From Planctomycetota bacterium (GTDB taxonomy: Bacteria > Planctomycetota > UBA8742 > UBA2392), in NCBI GenBank assembly GCA_019636195.1, contig JAHBYA010000003.1:248001-312000 (forward strand): 64,000 nt of DNA, read 5' to 3'. The notes below the pieces were generated by a model. The model was not told the DNA's origin. It ran no database searches and saw nothing but the letters and a program-made list of their open reading frames with translations. Each line of letters begins with the position of its first letter. Positions within the stretch are counted from its first letter, which is position 1. Position numbers and translations under genes: made by a program. Positions 8,141-16,207 of the stretch are shown here, in pieces.

Positions 8141-8624
8141 GCCGCTGGTTGGAGCCCGCGCCATTGTACTGCACCGCGGGTACGTGCTGCTGCTGCGCGG
8201 CGAAGAACCGGGGCGTGTGTACTGGTTTCTGCCCGGCGGGATGGTGCGCCACGGCGAAAGTTTGCGTCAAGCCTGCGAGCGCGAAGTACTGGAAGAGACC
8301 GGCGTGCGCGTGAGGGCCGGGCCGATGGTCTATCTGCGCGAGTTCATCGCCTCGCGGCACAAGCGTATCACGCGGGGCATGCCCCCGAATCATCACGTAG
8401 TTGCCGGAGTGTTTCTGTGCGAGGTGACGGGCGACGGGGCAGACCGTGAACCGGGACAGCTCGGCACATTTGTGGCTGACCGAAACGCAAAGGGCGTCAC
8501 CGGCATGGCATGGGTGAAACTAGCCGAAGTGGAGGGGCTGGAGATTCATCCGCCACAGTTGAAATCCGCCCTGCTGGCAGGCCTTGCCGGCGACACTCCG
8601 CTGCAATTCTGGCCCGAAGAGTAA
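8130..8624 (+). CDS. Nudix hydrolase (164 aa)
   Basis: The Nudix box is complete at about residues 34-56: GG, then Glu, then REVLEETG. The family hydrolyses nucleoside diphosphates linked to another moiety, and the Glu residues of the box bind the metal. An extended insertion with two His (NHH) lies in the middle. The start codon overlaps the end of the esterase gene. A house-cleaning role is the usual default; the exact substrate is unknown. Confidence 0.87.
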   Translation: MADRPLVGARAIVLHRGYVLLLRGEEPGRVYWFLPGGMVRHGESLRQACEREVLEETGVRVRAGPMVYLREFIASRHKRITRGMPPNHHVVAGVFLCEVTGDGADREPGQLGTFVADRNAKGVTGMAWVKLAEVEGLEIHPPQLKSALLAGLAGDTPLQFWPEE

Positions 8625-8668
8625 CGACGCGGGCCCGCGCCGCTGATAAAACCGACGCGGGGGTAAAC

Positions 8669-10300
8669 ATGCGAAGTGTGCTTCTGCTGCTGGCGCTGGC
8701 TGTGCCGCTGTGCGCGCAGTCCAACGCCGACCTGCGTGCGGCGTTTGACAAGCTGGCCGCCGACAACGCTGCGCTGGCGCGTGTCACCGACATGCGGGCG
8801 GGGCTTTATGCGGTGAGCCTCGGCAATCGCGAGAAGCCCGCGGTGCTGGTGCTGGGCAGCCTGCGCGGCGACGAAGCCAGCCCCGCGACGGGATGTCTTG
8901 AACTCGCGCGCGCATTGCTGGCTGACGCCGAGACCCGCAAACTGCTTGAAAGCACGGAAGTCATCATTGTGCCTGTGCCCAACCCGCGCGGGCGCGACCG
9001 CCTGTCCGGCAAGCCCGCGCTGGCCATGCCTGGCGCGGCTATGCCCCACGATGACGACCGCGACGGCGTTTCCGACGAAGACGGACCCGCCGACATCAAC
9101 GGCGATGGCGTAATCACCCAGATGCGCGTGCGTCGTGCCGGCGGCAAGTATGTCGTCGGCGAGAAGGACCCGCGCCTGCTGGTGCCGGTCAAGCCGGGCC
9201 AAGTGGGCGAGTACGACCTGTATTGGGAAGGCGTGGATGACGATGGCGACGGTCGCATCAACGAAGACCCCCCGGGCACGATCACGCTCAGCAACGATTG
9301 GTCGATTCGCTTCAGCGACAGCCAGCCGGGCGCCGCGCGCTTTGCGATGCAGCAGCCTGAAACGCGGGCATTGGCCGAGTTCGCGCTCGGCAACCCGCGC
9401 ATTTATGCGGCGTTTCAGGTTGGGGCCGTGGGCGGCGCCGTGAGCTTTGCCAAGGGCCCGCCCGCGCGGGGAGCAAACCCTTACAAGCGCGATGGCGAGC
9501 TTGCCGCCGCGCTAACCAAGGCGTTCGGTGATGGCAAGAGCGCGGTCATGCCTGAGGCCGATGGCGCCGGCAACGTTGTGGATTGGCTGTACGAGTGCGG
9601 GGGTGTGCTGGCGGCAAGCGTGTATTTGGCTTCGATCCCGGCGGCGAAGAAGCCGGACGACAAAGACGAAGACGAAGAGCACGATTCGCCTGAAATGGGC
9701 ACCGAGAGTTCTCCGCGCGGCGAGCGCGGCAGCGCGACCGACGCCGGCAGCGCCGACCTGGCATGGCTGGCGTACTCGCCCGAGAGCTTCAGGGAGTGGA
9801 AGCCCTTCAAGCATGCGCAACTGGGCGACGTGGAAATCGGGGGCTGGGCCATCGCCTCGCGCCGTGACGCAAAAGCCGCAGAACTGGCCGAAGGGGCAAG
9901 CCGTCTGACCGAATTGGTGCGCAAGACGCTCAACTCGGCGCCGCGCAGCGCCGTAAGCAAGCTAGAAGTTCAGGACCGCGGCGGCGGCGTGTACCGCGTG
10001 CGTGCAACGTTGCACAACGCGGGGGCGCTCGATTACCGCAGCGCGTTTGCGACGGAAAACAGGATCGGCCTGCCGTTGTTTGTATCACTGGGCGACGCCA
10101 AGGGCATTGAGCTGTTCAGCGGCGAGCGGCGCCAGCGCTTTGAAAACATTGCAGGCGGCGCGACCGCGACTTGTGAGTGGGTGGTGCGAACATCGGATCC
10201 CAAGCTGAACCTGGACATTCTCATCGAGGCACGCCGCTCCGGCAGCGTTCGCCACAGCCAAGCCATCGAAAAGTGCGAAAAACTCAGCGAGGAGGAATGA
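8669..10300 (+). CDS. Secreted M14 carboxypeptidase-like protein lacking zinc ligands (543 aa)
   Basis: A signal peptide covers residues 1-18. The protein aligns along its whole length with the next gene. Both share two aspartate-rich calcium-loop-like segments (DDDRDG...NGDG and DDDGDGRINED) and the WKPF-H-LG-EIGG block. The zinc-binding HxxE of M14 peptidases is R66-G-D-E69 here, the conserved NRNFP block is missing, and the region of the third ligand and catalytic Glu is altered. It is therefore predicted to be catalytically dead and may bind substrate or regulate its active neighbour. An acidic Asp/Glu-rich insertion lies near residues 330-345. Its stop codon overlaps the start of the active paralogue. 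Confidence 0.8.
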   Translation: MRSVLLLLALAVPLCAQSNADLRAAFDKLAADNAALARVTDMRAGLYAVSLGNREKPAVLVLGSLRGDEASPATGCLELARALLADAETRKLLESTEVIIVPVPNPRGRDRLSGKPALAMPGAAMPHDDDRDGVSDEDGPADINGDGVITQMRVRRAGGKYVVGEKDPRLLVPVKPGQVGEYDLYWEGVDDDGDGRINEDPPGTITLSNDWSIRFSDSQPGAARFAMQQPETRALAEFALGNPRIYAAFQVGAVGGAVSFAKGPPARGANPYKRDGELAAALTKAFGDGKSAVMPEADGAGNVVDWLYECGGVLAASVYLASIPAAKKPDDKDEDEEHDSPEMGTESSPRGERGSATDAGSADLAWLAYSPESFREWKPFKHAQLGDVEIGGWAIASRRDAKAAELAEGASRLTELVRKTLNSAPRSAVSKLEVQDRGGGVYRVRATLHNAGALDYRSAFATENRIGLPLFVSLGDAKGIELFSGERRQRFENIAGGATATCEWVVRTSDPKLNLDILIEARRSGSVRHSQAIEKCEKLSEEE

Positions 10301-12054
10301 TGCGCGGCAGCCTTCGCATACTCGTTTGCGCGCTGGTGCTGCTGGCAGCCGGCATCACCGAGCACGCGCAGCAGGCGCCTGAGCGCAAGCACGACCCCTT
10401 TCCGGGCTGGAACGGGCGCGTGGATGAGACGGTGTTTGACTTCACGCGCTATTGGCCTCTTGAGCAGTGTGACGAGGCGGCAACGCTGCTGGCAAAGCGC
10501 TTTCCGGAGCTGGTAAGCCTGCGCGAGATCGGCCGCAGCCTGGGCGGGCGCCCGCTGTATTGCCTGACCCTGAACAACGACAAAACCGGCCCGCATACGG
10601 CAAAGCCGGCGATGTACATCGACAGCAACATCCACGGCAACGAAACGCAGGGCACCGAGATCATTTTCCTGACGATTCACTTCTTGCTCAAGAACTATGG
10701 GCACGAACCGTGGGTCACGAGGCTGATTGACACTCGCGCGTTTTACTTCGTGCCTGTGGTCAACCCCGACGCGCGCTTTCTATGGTTCGGCACGCCCAAC
10801 AACCCGCACCGCCTGCGGCACAACTTGCGGCCCTTTGATGACGACCGCGACGGCCGCATCGACGAAGACGGGCCGGAAGATTTGAACGGCGACGGCCGAA
10901 TCACACAAATGCGCAAGCGCGACCCCAACGGCGATTGGGTGCTGGCCCAGGACAAGCGCGTACTGGTGCGCAAGCGCCCCGGCCAGCAGGGCGAGTACCG
11001 CTTGTGGCAGACGGAGGGCATCGACAACGACGGTGACGGCTTGATCAATGAAGACGACATCGGCGGCGTTGACTTGAACCGCAACTTTCCCAGCGAGTGG
11101 CGGCCCCGGCACGTGCAGTACGGCGCGGGCGACTACCCGTGCAGCGAACCTGAAGTGCGGGCGTGCGTTGATTTCATACTCGCGCACTCCAACATTGCGG
11201 GCATGCAGTTTTACCACAACGCCGCGCGCATGATTCTGCGGCCGCCCGGCAGCAGCAGTGACGCCGGCGTTACGCCCCGCGAAGATGTTGCGACCTATGA
11301 CCGCCTTGGCAGACGCGGCGAGCGCATCATTCCCGGTTATCGCTATTTGCAGACGCACGACGGCTTGTACCGCGCCTACGGCACGCAGATTGACTTCGGC
11401 TATCTTGGCCTGGGCCGGTTTGTGTTCACCAACGAGCTCTGGGGCCGCACCGGCCACGAAATCGACGGCAACCCCGGCATCAGCCCGGAGGACATCCACG
11501 ACTGGTACGAAGAGTTCGGGGGCGGGCGCGCGTGGATTGACTGGAAGCCCTTCAATCACCCGCAGCTCGGCGAAATCGAAATCGGCGGCTGGGACCAGTT
11601 TGCGACTCGCATGCCGCCGTCGCAGTTGTTCCTTGAAGAAGGCTGGCGCAACGCGTTGTTTACGCTGCGCCACGCCGAAAGCTTTGCCGAACTCGCGCTC
11701 GAAAACCTGCGCGTCGAAAACCTGGGCGGCGAGTTGTACCGGCTGCGCTTTGCCGTGCGCAACAACGGCGCGTTTCCGACCGACAGTGTCAAAGCCGTCG
11801 AGCGCCAGTTTGACGAGCCTGTGCGCGTGAGCATTGCCGGCGGCGAGATCGTGAGCAGCGCGTTGTGCGACGAAATGTTCGCACGGCCCCAGTTGCAGCG
11901 CGGCAAACCCGCGCCGCTGCGCATCGCCCGCATTCGCAGCGAAGACGCGCAGCATTGCGAGCTGGTGGTGCGCGCAAAGCCGGGCGTGTCATTGCGGCTT
12001 ACGGCAACGCACCCGCGCTCGGAGAACGCGGGTGCCGACGTCAAACTGCCTTAG
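10300..12054 (+). CDS. Secreted M14-family zinc carboxypeptidase (584 aa)
   Basis: Signal peptide residues 1-24. The zinc site is intact: His112 and Glu115 in HGNET, and His306 in YHN. The substrate Arg and Asn are in LNRNFP (around 260) and the general base is Glu379 in TNELWG. A C-terminal beta-sandwich (CARDB/transthyretin-like) follows after about residue 480. Two EF-hand-like aspartate loops (DDDRDGRIDED, NGDGRITQ) insert in the catalytic domain and probably bind calcium. Two adjacent ATGs (10297, 10300) exist; the second has the better spacing from GGAGG. It is translationally coupled to the inactive paralogue upstream. Confidence 0.88.
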   Translation: MRGSLRILVCALVLLAAGITEHAQQAPERKHDPFPGWNGRVDETVFDFTRYWPLEQCDEAATLLAKRFPELVSLREIGRSLGGRPLYCLTLNNDKTGPHTAKPAMYIDSNIHGNETQGTEIIFLTIHFLLKNYGHEPWVTRLIDTRAFYFVPVVNPDARFLWFGTPNNPHRLRHNLRPFDDDRDGRIDEDGPEDLNGDGRITQMRKRDPNGDWVLAQDKRVLVRKRPGQQGEYRLWQTEGIDNDGDGLINEDDIGGVDLNRNFPSEWRPRHVQYGAGDYPCSEPEVRACVDFILAHSNIAGMQFYHNAARMILRPPGSSSDAGVTPREDVATYDRLGRRGERIIPGYRYLQTHDGLYRAYGTQIDFGYLGLGRFVFTNELWGRTGHEIDGNPGISPEDIHDWYEEFGGGRAWIDWKPFNHPQLGEIEIGGWDQFATRMPPSQLFLEEGWRNALFTLRHAESFAELALENLRVENLGGELYRLRFAVRNNGAFPTDSVKAVERQFDEPVRVSIAGGEIVSSALCDEMFARPQLQRGKPAPLRIARIRSEDAQHCELVVRAKPGVSLRLTATHPRSENAGADVKLP

Positions 12055-12259
12055 CGCCGGGCTTCATTTCGTACCAGACCGTTACATGGGCAAACGGTTG
12101 GGTCAGCCCGTTTGACATGTGCTTGACGTTGATCTCGTGCGCATACTGGTTCATCCATTGCGCGGCGTCGTGAGTGGCTTTTTCAAGTGCCGCGGTGGCT
12201 GCACCCGCGCCAAGGGCTATGCGAATCTCTTCGCGCTTGAAAATGTGAAAGTGCAGCAT
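12041..12259 (-). CDS. Small conserved-looking hypothetical protein (72 aa)
   Basis: The frame from the ATG at 12259 has a protein-like pattern: an N-terminal beta strand (MLHFHIFK), an amphipathic helix, then N-x-K-H-M-S and a final strand with VTVWYEM. This alternation suggests a small alpha/beta (ferredoxin-like) fold similar to short uncharacterised proteins that end in VTIWYE. It converges on the M14 gene and overlaps it by 14 bp. A longer upstream frame exists, but its translation looks non-coding. Confidence 0.55.
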   Translation of the reverse strand: MLHFHIFKREEIRIALGAGAATAALEKATHDAAQWMNQYAHEINVKHMSNGLTQPFAHVTVWYEMKPGAKAV

Positions 12260-12429
12260 GCCGGCATCCGGGACCACTCTGCCCGGGCAGCGCCTGCAGG
12301 CCATTCCAAGATGTGATAGTGCTTGGAGTGCAGTAGCTTGTGCGGCCCGCGCCTGGCGTTGCCGTTGGCCTTTGGCCGGAGGCATATGGCCCGGAGGGTC
12401 ATGTGTACGAAGCCGCCGGGACGGCGATG

Positions 12430-13992
12430 CTACTTCCGGCGGCGCCAATTTGTTGCGGCAAAGGCGAGCAGCAGCAGCGGCAACGCGCCGGCAGACACCA
12501 GCGAGCATCCGCCGCCGCTGCCCTTCTCTTTGCTTCCGCCGCTGCCTCCGCCGCCGCCCCCGGTGCCGGTTGCGACGTTGATTGTCGTCTGCGCCGTGTC
12601 CTGGCCTGTGCCGCCGTCGGTTACTGTCAGTGTCACCATCCAGTTGCCGGCTGCGAAGACGTGTTGCGGGTTCTGTTGGGTTGAAGTGCCGCCGTCGCCG
12701 AAGTCCCAGCTCCAGCTTGCGGCGCCGGTGCTTGTGTCCGTGAACTGCACATTCAGGGGCGCGGTACCGCTTGAGGGGGTGGCGTGAAAGGCCGCGTTCA
12801 GTGTTACCGTGCCCGTGTAGCGGATGCGCCCGATGATATAGCCCGTGCCCGCGCTGGTGCCGTTGGTGGCTTGCGTGAAGTACAGGTGCCCGTCAGGGCC
12901 GAATTTAAGGCTTATCCCGTACACGCCCGTGACCCAGCGCGCGCCGCCGTCGGCGGCAATGGGCGTGGCGGTGTCCAGATTTGTGCCGGTCAGGCGAAAG
13001 CGGCTGATGCTGCCGCTGCTGTTGGGCCGCAGCCAGTTGGAAATGTAGATCACGCTTGCGCCGGGGTTGGCAGGGTCGCCGAACACCCCGCCGTTAGCCA
13101 CGGCCACGCCGATGTGGCTGCTCTGGTCGCGGTGCATCACGATGCACTCCTGTCCTGCTGGGTTGACGGGGTTGTAAAACTCGCCGCTGCTGCCGCCGGT
13201 GCTGCTGCTGGTGTTCCAGCCGCCGTTGCAGCCCGCGCGGTTGAAGGTCAGGCGGTCCTGCAGGCTTACGCCGCCGGGTCCGCCATTTTCGGACGTATAG
13301 AGCGCGTTGCTCAGAGTCGGGTGAAACGCAAAGCGAAACGGGTTGCGAAACCCGTAGGCCCAGATGCGCGACCGCACTGTCGCTGTGCTGCTTGTATAGA
13401 AGGGATTGGTCGTCAGGCCTTCGCCGTTGGACTTGTTGATGCGTAGCAGCTTGCCGTGGTACTGGTCAAGGTTGTCGGCTTGGCCGATGTTGGCGTCGTC
13501 GCCGAGCATAACGTACAGGTTGTTCGGCTCGCCGGGCCGAAAGCCGATGTCGCCCGCGTTGTGGTTGCCGGCCGCGCGCGGCAGGCCGGTGAGGATGCTG
13601 GTTTGGGTGGTGGTCCAGGCGTCGAAGGTGGCGTTGGCTTGAATGCGCATCACGCGCTGGTCGGTGGGCGTGGTGTAGCAAAGGTAGATGTAGCGGTTGG
13701 TGGCGTAGTCGGGGTCAAGGGCAAGGCCCAGCAGGCCGCATTCAAAGGTGTCTTCAACAAAGCTGATCAGGTCGGCAAACACGGTGGGGGCATTGAAGCC
13801 GCCGCTGCCGTTGGGCGTAAGCTGCAAAATACGCCCGCGTTTTTCGGTGACGTACATGCGGCCCGCATGGTCAAAGTCCAGCGCGATGGTGCCGTAGCCG
13901 GGCGTGGCCACGGTTTCGACCGAGAAGTCCGGTACAGCAAACGTCTGCGCGCCAAGGGCGCCGCAAAGGCACAAGGCAAGTATCCAGCGCAT
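12430..13992 (-). CDS. Secreted PQQ-type sugar dehydrogenase with PKD domain and C-terminal sorting tail (520 aa)
   Basis: Signal peptide residues 1-15. Residues 20-370 form the six-bladed soluble glucose/sorbosone dehydrogenase propeller, recognisable by VTEKRGRI, ECGLLGLALDPDY, NHNAGDIGF and YGFRNPFRF. PQQ dependence is inferred from the family. A PKD domain follows at about 395-480 (SWDFGDGGTSTQQNPQH, ending VTLTVTD). The C-terminus is a Gly-rich linker, Gly-Gly-Gly-Cys-Ser, a hydrophobic helix and RRRK, the same tail as two later proteins. It probably oxidises sugars at the cell surface. It is transcribed alone, divergent from the sigma factor gene. Confidence 0.86.
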   Translation of the reverse strand: MRWILALCLCGALGAQTFAVPDFSVETVATPGYGTIALDFDHAGRMYVTEKRGRILQLTPNGSGGFNAPTVFADLISFVEDTFECGLLGLALDPDYATNRYIYLCYTTPTDQRVMRIQANATFDAWTTTQTSILTGLPRAAGNHNAGDIGFRPGEPNNLYVMLGDDANIGQADNLDQYHGKLLRINKSNGEGLTTNPFYTSSTATVRSRIWAYGFRNPFRFAFHPTLSNALYTSENGGPGGVSLQDRLTFNRAGCNGGWNTSSSTGGSSGEFYNPVNPAGQECIVMHRDQSSHIGVAVANGGVFGDPANPGASVIYISNWLRPNSSGSISRFRLTGTNLDTATPIAADGGARWVTGVYGISLKFGPDGHLYFTQATNGTSAGTGYIIGRIRYTGTVTLNAAFHATPSSGTAPLNVQFTDTSTGAASWSWDFGDGGTSTQQNPQHVFAAGNWMVTLTVTDGGTGQDTAQTTINVATGTGGGGGGSGGSKEKGSGGGCSLVSAGALPLLLLAFAATNWRRRK

Positions 13993-14122
13993 GAGAGCCT
14001 CGGGTCAGGAGTTCGGCATTGTAGGACACATGGACTTCACGGCAGCATGAAACTGGAATGGATTGTGTGGCCAATGGCCGTGGGCACGGAATTTCGCGAA
14101 TTTTGAACCGGTTGCACTGTGT

Positions 14123-14680
14123 ATGGCATTTCGGGAGTGGATGCTGGTGGCTTCGCTTGACCGCAGGGCTGTCTTTGAGCGCATCATCCGGGACCATCAA
14201 GCCGGTGTCTGGAGGTATTTGCGCTTTCTGGGTTGCAGCACCGCCGAGGCCGACGACCTGACGCAGGAGACATTCCTGGCCGCCTGGAAAAGCGACTTCG
14301 ATGAAATCAACGACGCTGCAACCGCCGGGTTCCTGCGCACAGTCGCCAAGAGCCGCTTTCTGATGGCGGTGCGCACTAAAGGCCGCCGCATCATGGAGGC
14401 TGAGCTGGATGTCGAAGCCGACTGGGTGCAACTGACGAACGACGGCACAGGCTGGGACGAAGGGGTGGTTGCGCTGGAGCAGTGCCTGCAACACGTCAGC
14501 GGCAAGGCGGCAACAGTGCTGGACATGGTTTATCGCGACGAACTGACACAAACCGAAGTCGCCGCGAAGCTGGACATGAAACCTGAAGGCGTGCGGACAC
14601 TGCTTAAACGCGTTTTGGCAAAGCTGCGCGAGTGCATGGAAGGAAAGCTGGATTGGCCAACGAGCGCAAAGAACGATTGA
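14123..14680 (+). CDS. ECF-type RNA polymerase sigma factor (185 aa)
   Basis: Region 2 is visible as YLRFLGCSTAEADDLTQETFLAAW (read in two overlapping pieces), with the DDLTQETF -10-recognition helix. Region 4 is TQTEVAAKLDMKPEGVRTLLKRVLAKLRE, the typical -35 helix-turn-helix. The start could be 14123 or 14141; neither has a strong ribosome-binding site. It overlaps the downstream membrane protein gene by 28 bp, the usual arrangement of a sigma factor with its regulator. Confidence 0.87.
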   Translation: MAFREWMLVASLDRRAVFERIIRDHQAGVWRYLRFLGCSTAEADDLTQETFLAAWKSDFDEINDAATAGFLRTVAKSRFLMAVRTKGRRIMEAELDVEADWVQLTNDGTGWDEGVVALEQCLQHVSGKAATVLDMVYRDELTQTEVAAKLDMKPEGVRTLLKRVLAKLRECMEGKLDWPTSAKND

Positions 14681-16197
14681 TCGAGCAGATGCTCAGAGAG
14701 CGTCTGGGCGGCCACAAGCCGCCGGACCTTTCGCGCAGCATCCTGGACCGCCTTGAAGGGGAAGGTACCGGCCCGCAGTTGCGCGTTGTACGGGGCGACC
14801 GGGCAGCCCCGCGCCGGTCGCACATGGGTGCGAAGCCGGCAAATTGGCGCAGCGTGGCGGCGGCTGTAGCCTTGATCGGCGCAGTCGGCATTGCCGCCGC
14901 AGCATTTCTGCTGAACATGCCGCGGCACCCGCAAACGCCAGTGGCAGGCGGCAACGGGGCCACAAAGGAACAAACCAAGCCGGGCCCGTCAGGGCAGGCT
15001 GTGAACGACAATCCCGTTCGTGCCAATCAGGAGCCAGCACCGCAACAGCCGGACAACGAGATTGCTCCCTACTATGAAACCGGCCCGTCAAGGCCAAGTG
15101 GGGACGATGCACCTGAACCCAAGCCCGAACCAAAACCCGGAACTGAACCCGGGCGTGAGCCCCAACCCGAAAAGCCGCGCGAGGAAGTGGAAGCGCCTCA
15201 AACCCCGGAGTCTGCGCGGCCGCCGACAGAAGTTCCTGCTGCGCCCGCGCCAAAGGCCTTAGTGCTGGCAACCCTGTTGCAAGCCACCGAAGGCGCCAGG
15301 CTCGCGTTCAAGCGCGCCGAAGCCGCCCGCTACGAGGACTGGACCGCCGACGCGCGCATCGAAAGCGGCATGTGGCTGCGCGCCCGCAAGCCGGTGGCGT
15401 TGGCGGTGGGGGACGCGCGGGTGTACTTCGATGGCGAGGTGATGCTGGCTGGTGATGACGCGACGCTGCGCATCGAGGTTGCCGGCGATTCGGTTTACAT
15501 AGAGGCCTATGGCGAGCGTGTGTTTACGGTCGCCCGGGGCGATGCGGCGTTCACGTTCACGCAAGCTGAGGTTGTTGCCGAGAAGTCAGGCTTGCGCCTG
15601 AACGTAAGCTGCCTCGCGGGAGAGGTTGCATCCGGCGGCGCGACGCTCACTGCCGGGAGCTCAGCTTCGCTCAGTGAAAAGGGTTTTGGCAGGCCCAAGG
15701 CCGAAGGCGCGAAGTTGCGCTCGCATCCGCTTGTGCACGCGGTTGATACAATCTTCCGGCTTGTGCGTGACGACCTTGACGACGAAGGCGCGGCAAGCCG
15801 CGTGTATCTGGGCGTAGTTGACAAGGGTGTAGCGACCGGCAAGGGCAAACAGGCCTTCGGCGTGAAGCTGCGCGAGCCGCTGACCGTGCGCGACAACGCT
15901 TACGTGCGCATTCGGCTTCGCGTGCGCAACAGCCAGGGCATCAGCATCGGCGTCAAGGGCGAAGAAAACGCCGACTGGCAGTACTTTCAGCACCACACCA
16001 ACTACGTCATCAACGACAAGTGGATCACGCTGACCGTGCCGCTGCATGAGCTGCGATCTGAAGGCAAGGGTGAAGGCAAGGACAAGCCCCTGTTTTCGGG
16101 TGCGATCATCAGCGCGTTTCAGGTGATTTCGTGGGATGACAAGTCAACCATTGAGATAGACTGGATTGAGTTCGGGATCGACCCTAAGTGGAAGTAG
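14653..16197 (+). CDS. Membrane-anchored FecR-like / anti-sigma-type protein with C-terminal sugar-binding-like domain (514 aa)
   Basis: The TTG at 14653 has GGAAGG upstream and lies inside the end of the sigma gene. A cytoplasmic N-terminus of about 70 residues precedes one membrane helix (around 70-90), then a Pro/Glu-rich linker (about 95-205) with repeated PEPKPEP-like units. A FecR-like beta domain (about 205-340) contains VARGDAAFTF and GGATLTAGS. The last roughly 170 residues are a beta-sandwich resembling a carbohydrate-binding module (WITLTVPLHEL, EIDWIEFGI). It is likely the sensor/regulator of the adjacent sigma factor; the ligand is unknown. Confidence 0.72.
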   Translation: MANERKERLIEQMLRERLGGHKPPDLSRSILDRLEGEGTGPQLRVVRGDRAAPRRSHMGAKPANWRSVAAAVALIGAVGIAAAAFLLNMPRHPQTPVAGGNGATKEQTKPGPSGQAVNDNPVRANQEPAPQQPDNEIAPYYETGPSRPSGDDAPEPKPEPKPGTEPGREPQPEKPREEVEAPQTPESARPPTEVPAAPAPKALVLATLLQATEGARLAFKRAEAARYEDWTADARIESGMWLRARKPVALAVGDARVYFDGEVMLAGDDATLRIEVAGDSVYIEAYGERVFTVARGDAAFTFTQAEVVAEKSGLRLNVSCLAGEVASGGATLTAGSSASLSEKGFGRPKAEGAKLRSHPLVHAVDTIFRLVRDDLDDEGAASRVYLGVVDKGVATGKGKQAFGVKLREPLTVRDNAYVRIRLRVRNSQGISIGVKGEENADWQYFQHHTNYVINDKWITLTVPLHELRSEGKGEGKDKPLFSGAIISAFQVISWDDKSTIEIDWIEFGIDPKWK

Positions 16198-16207
16198 GGG
16201 GCTGCTC

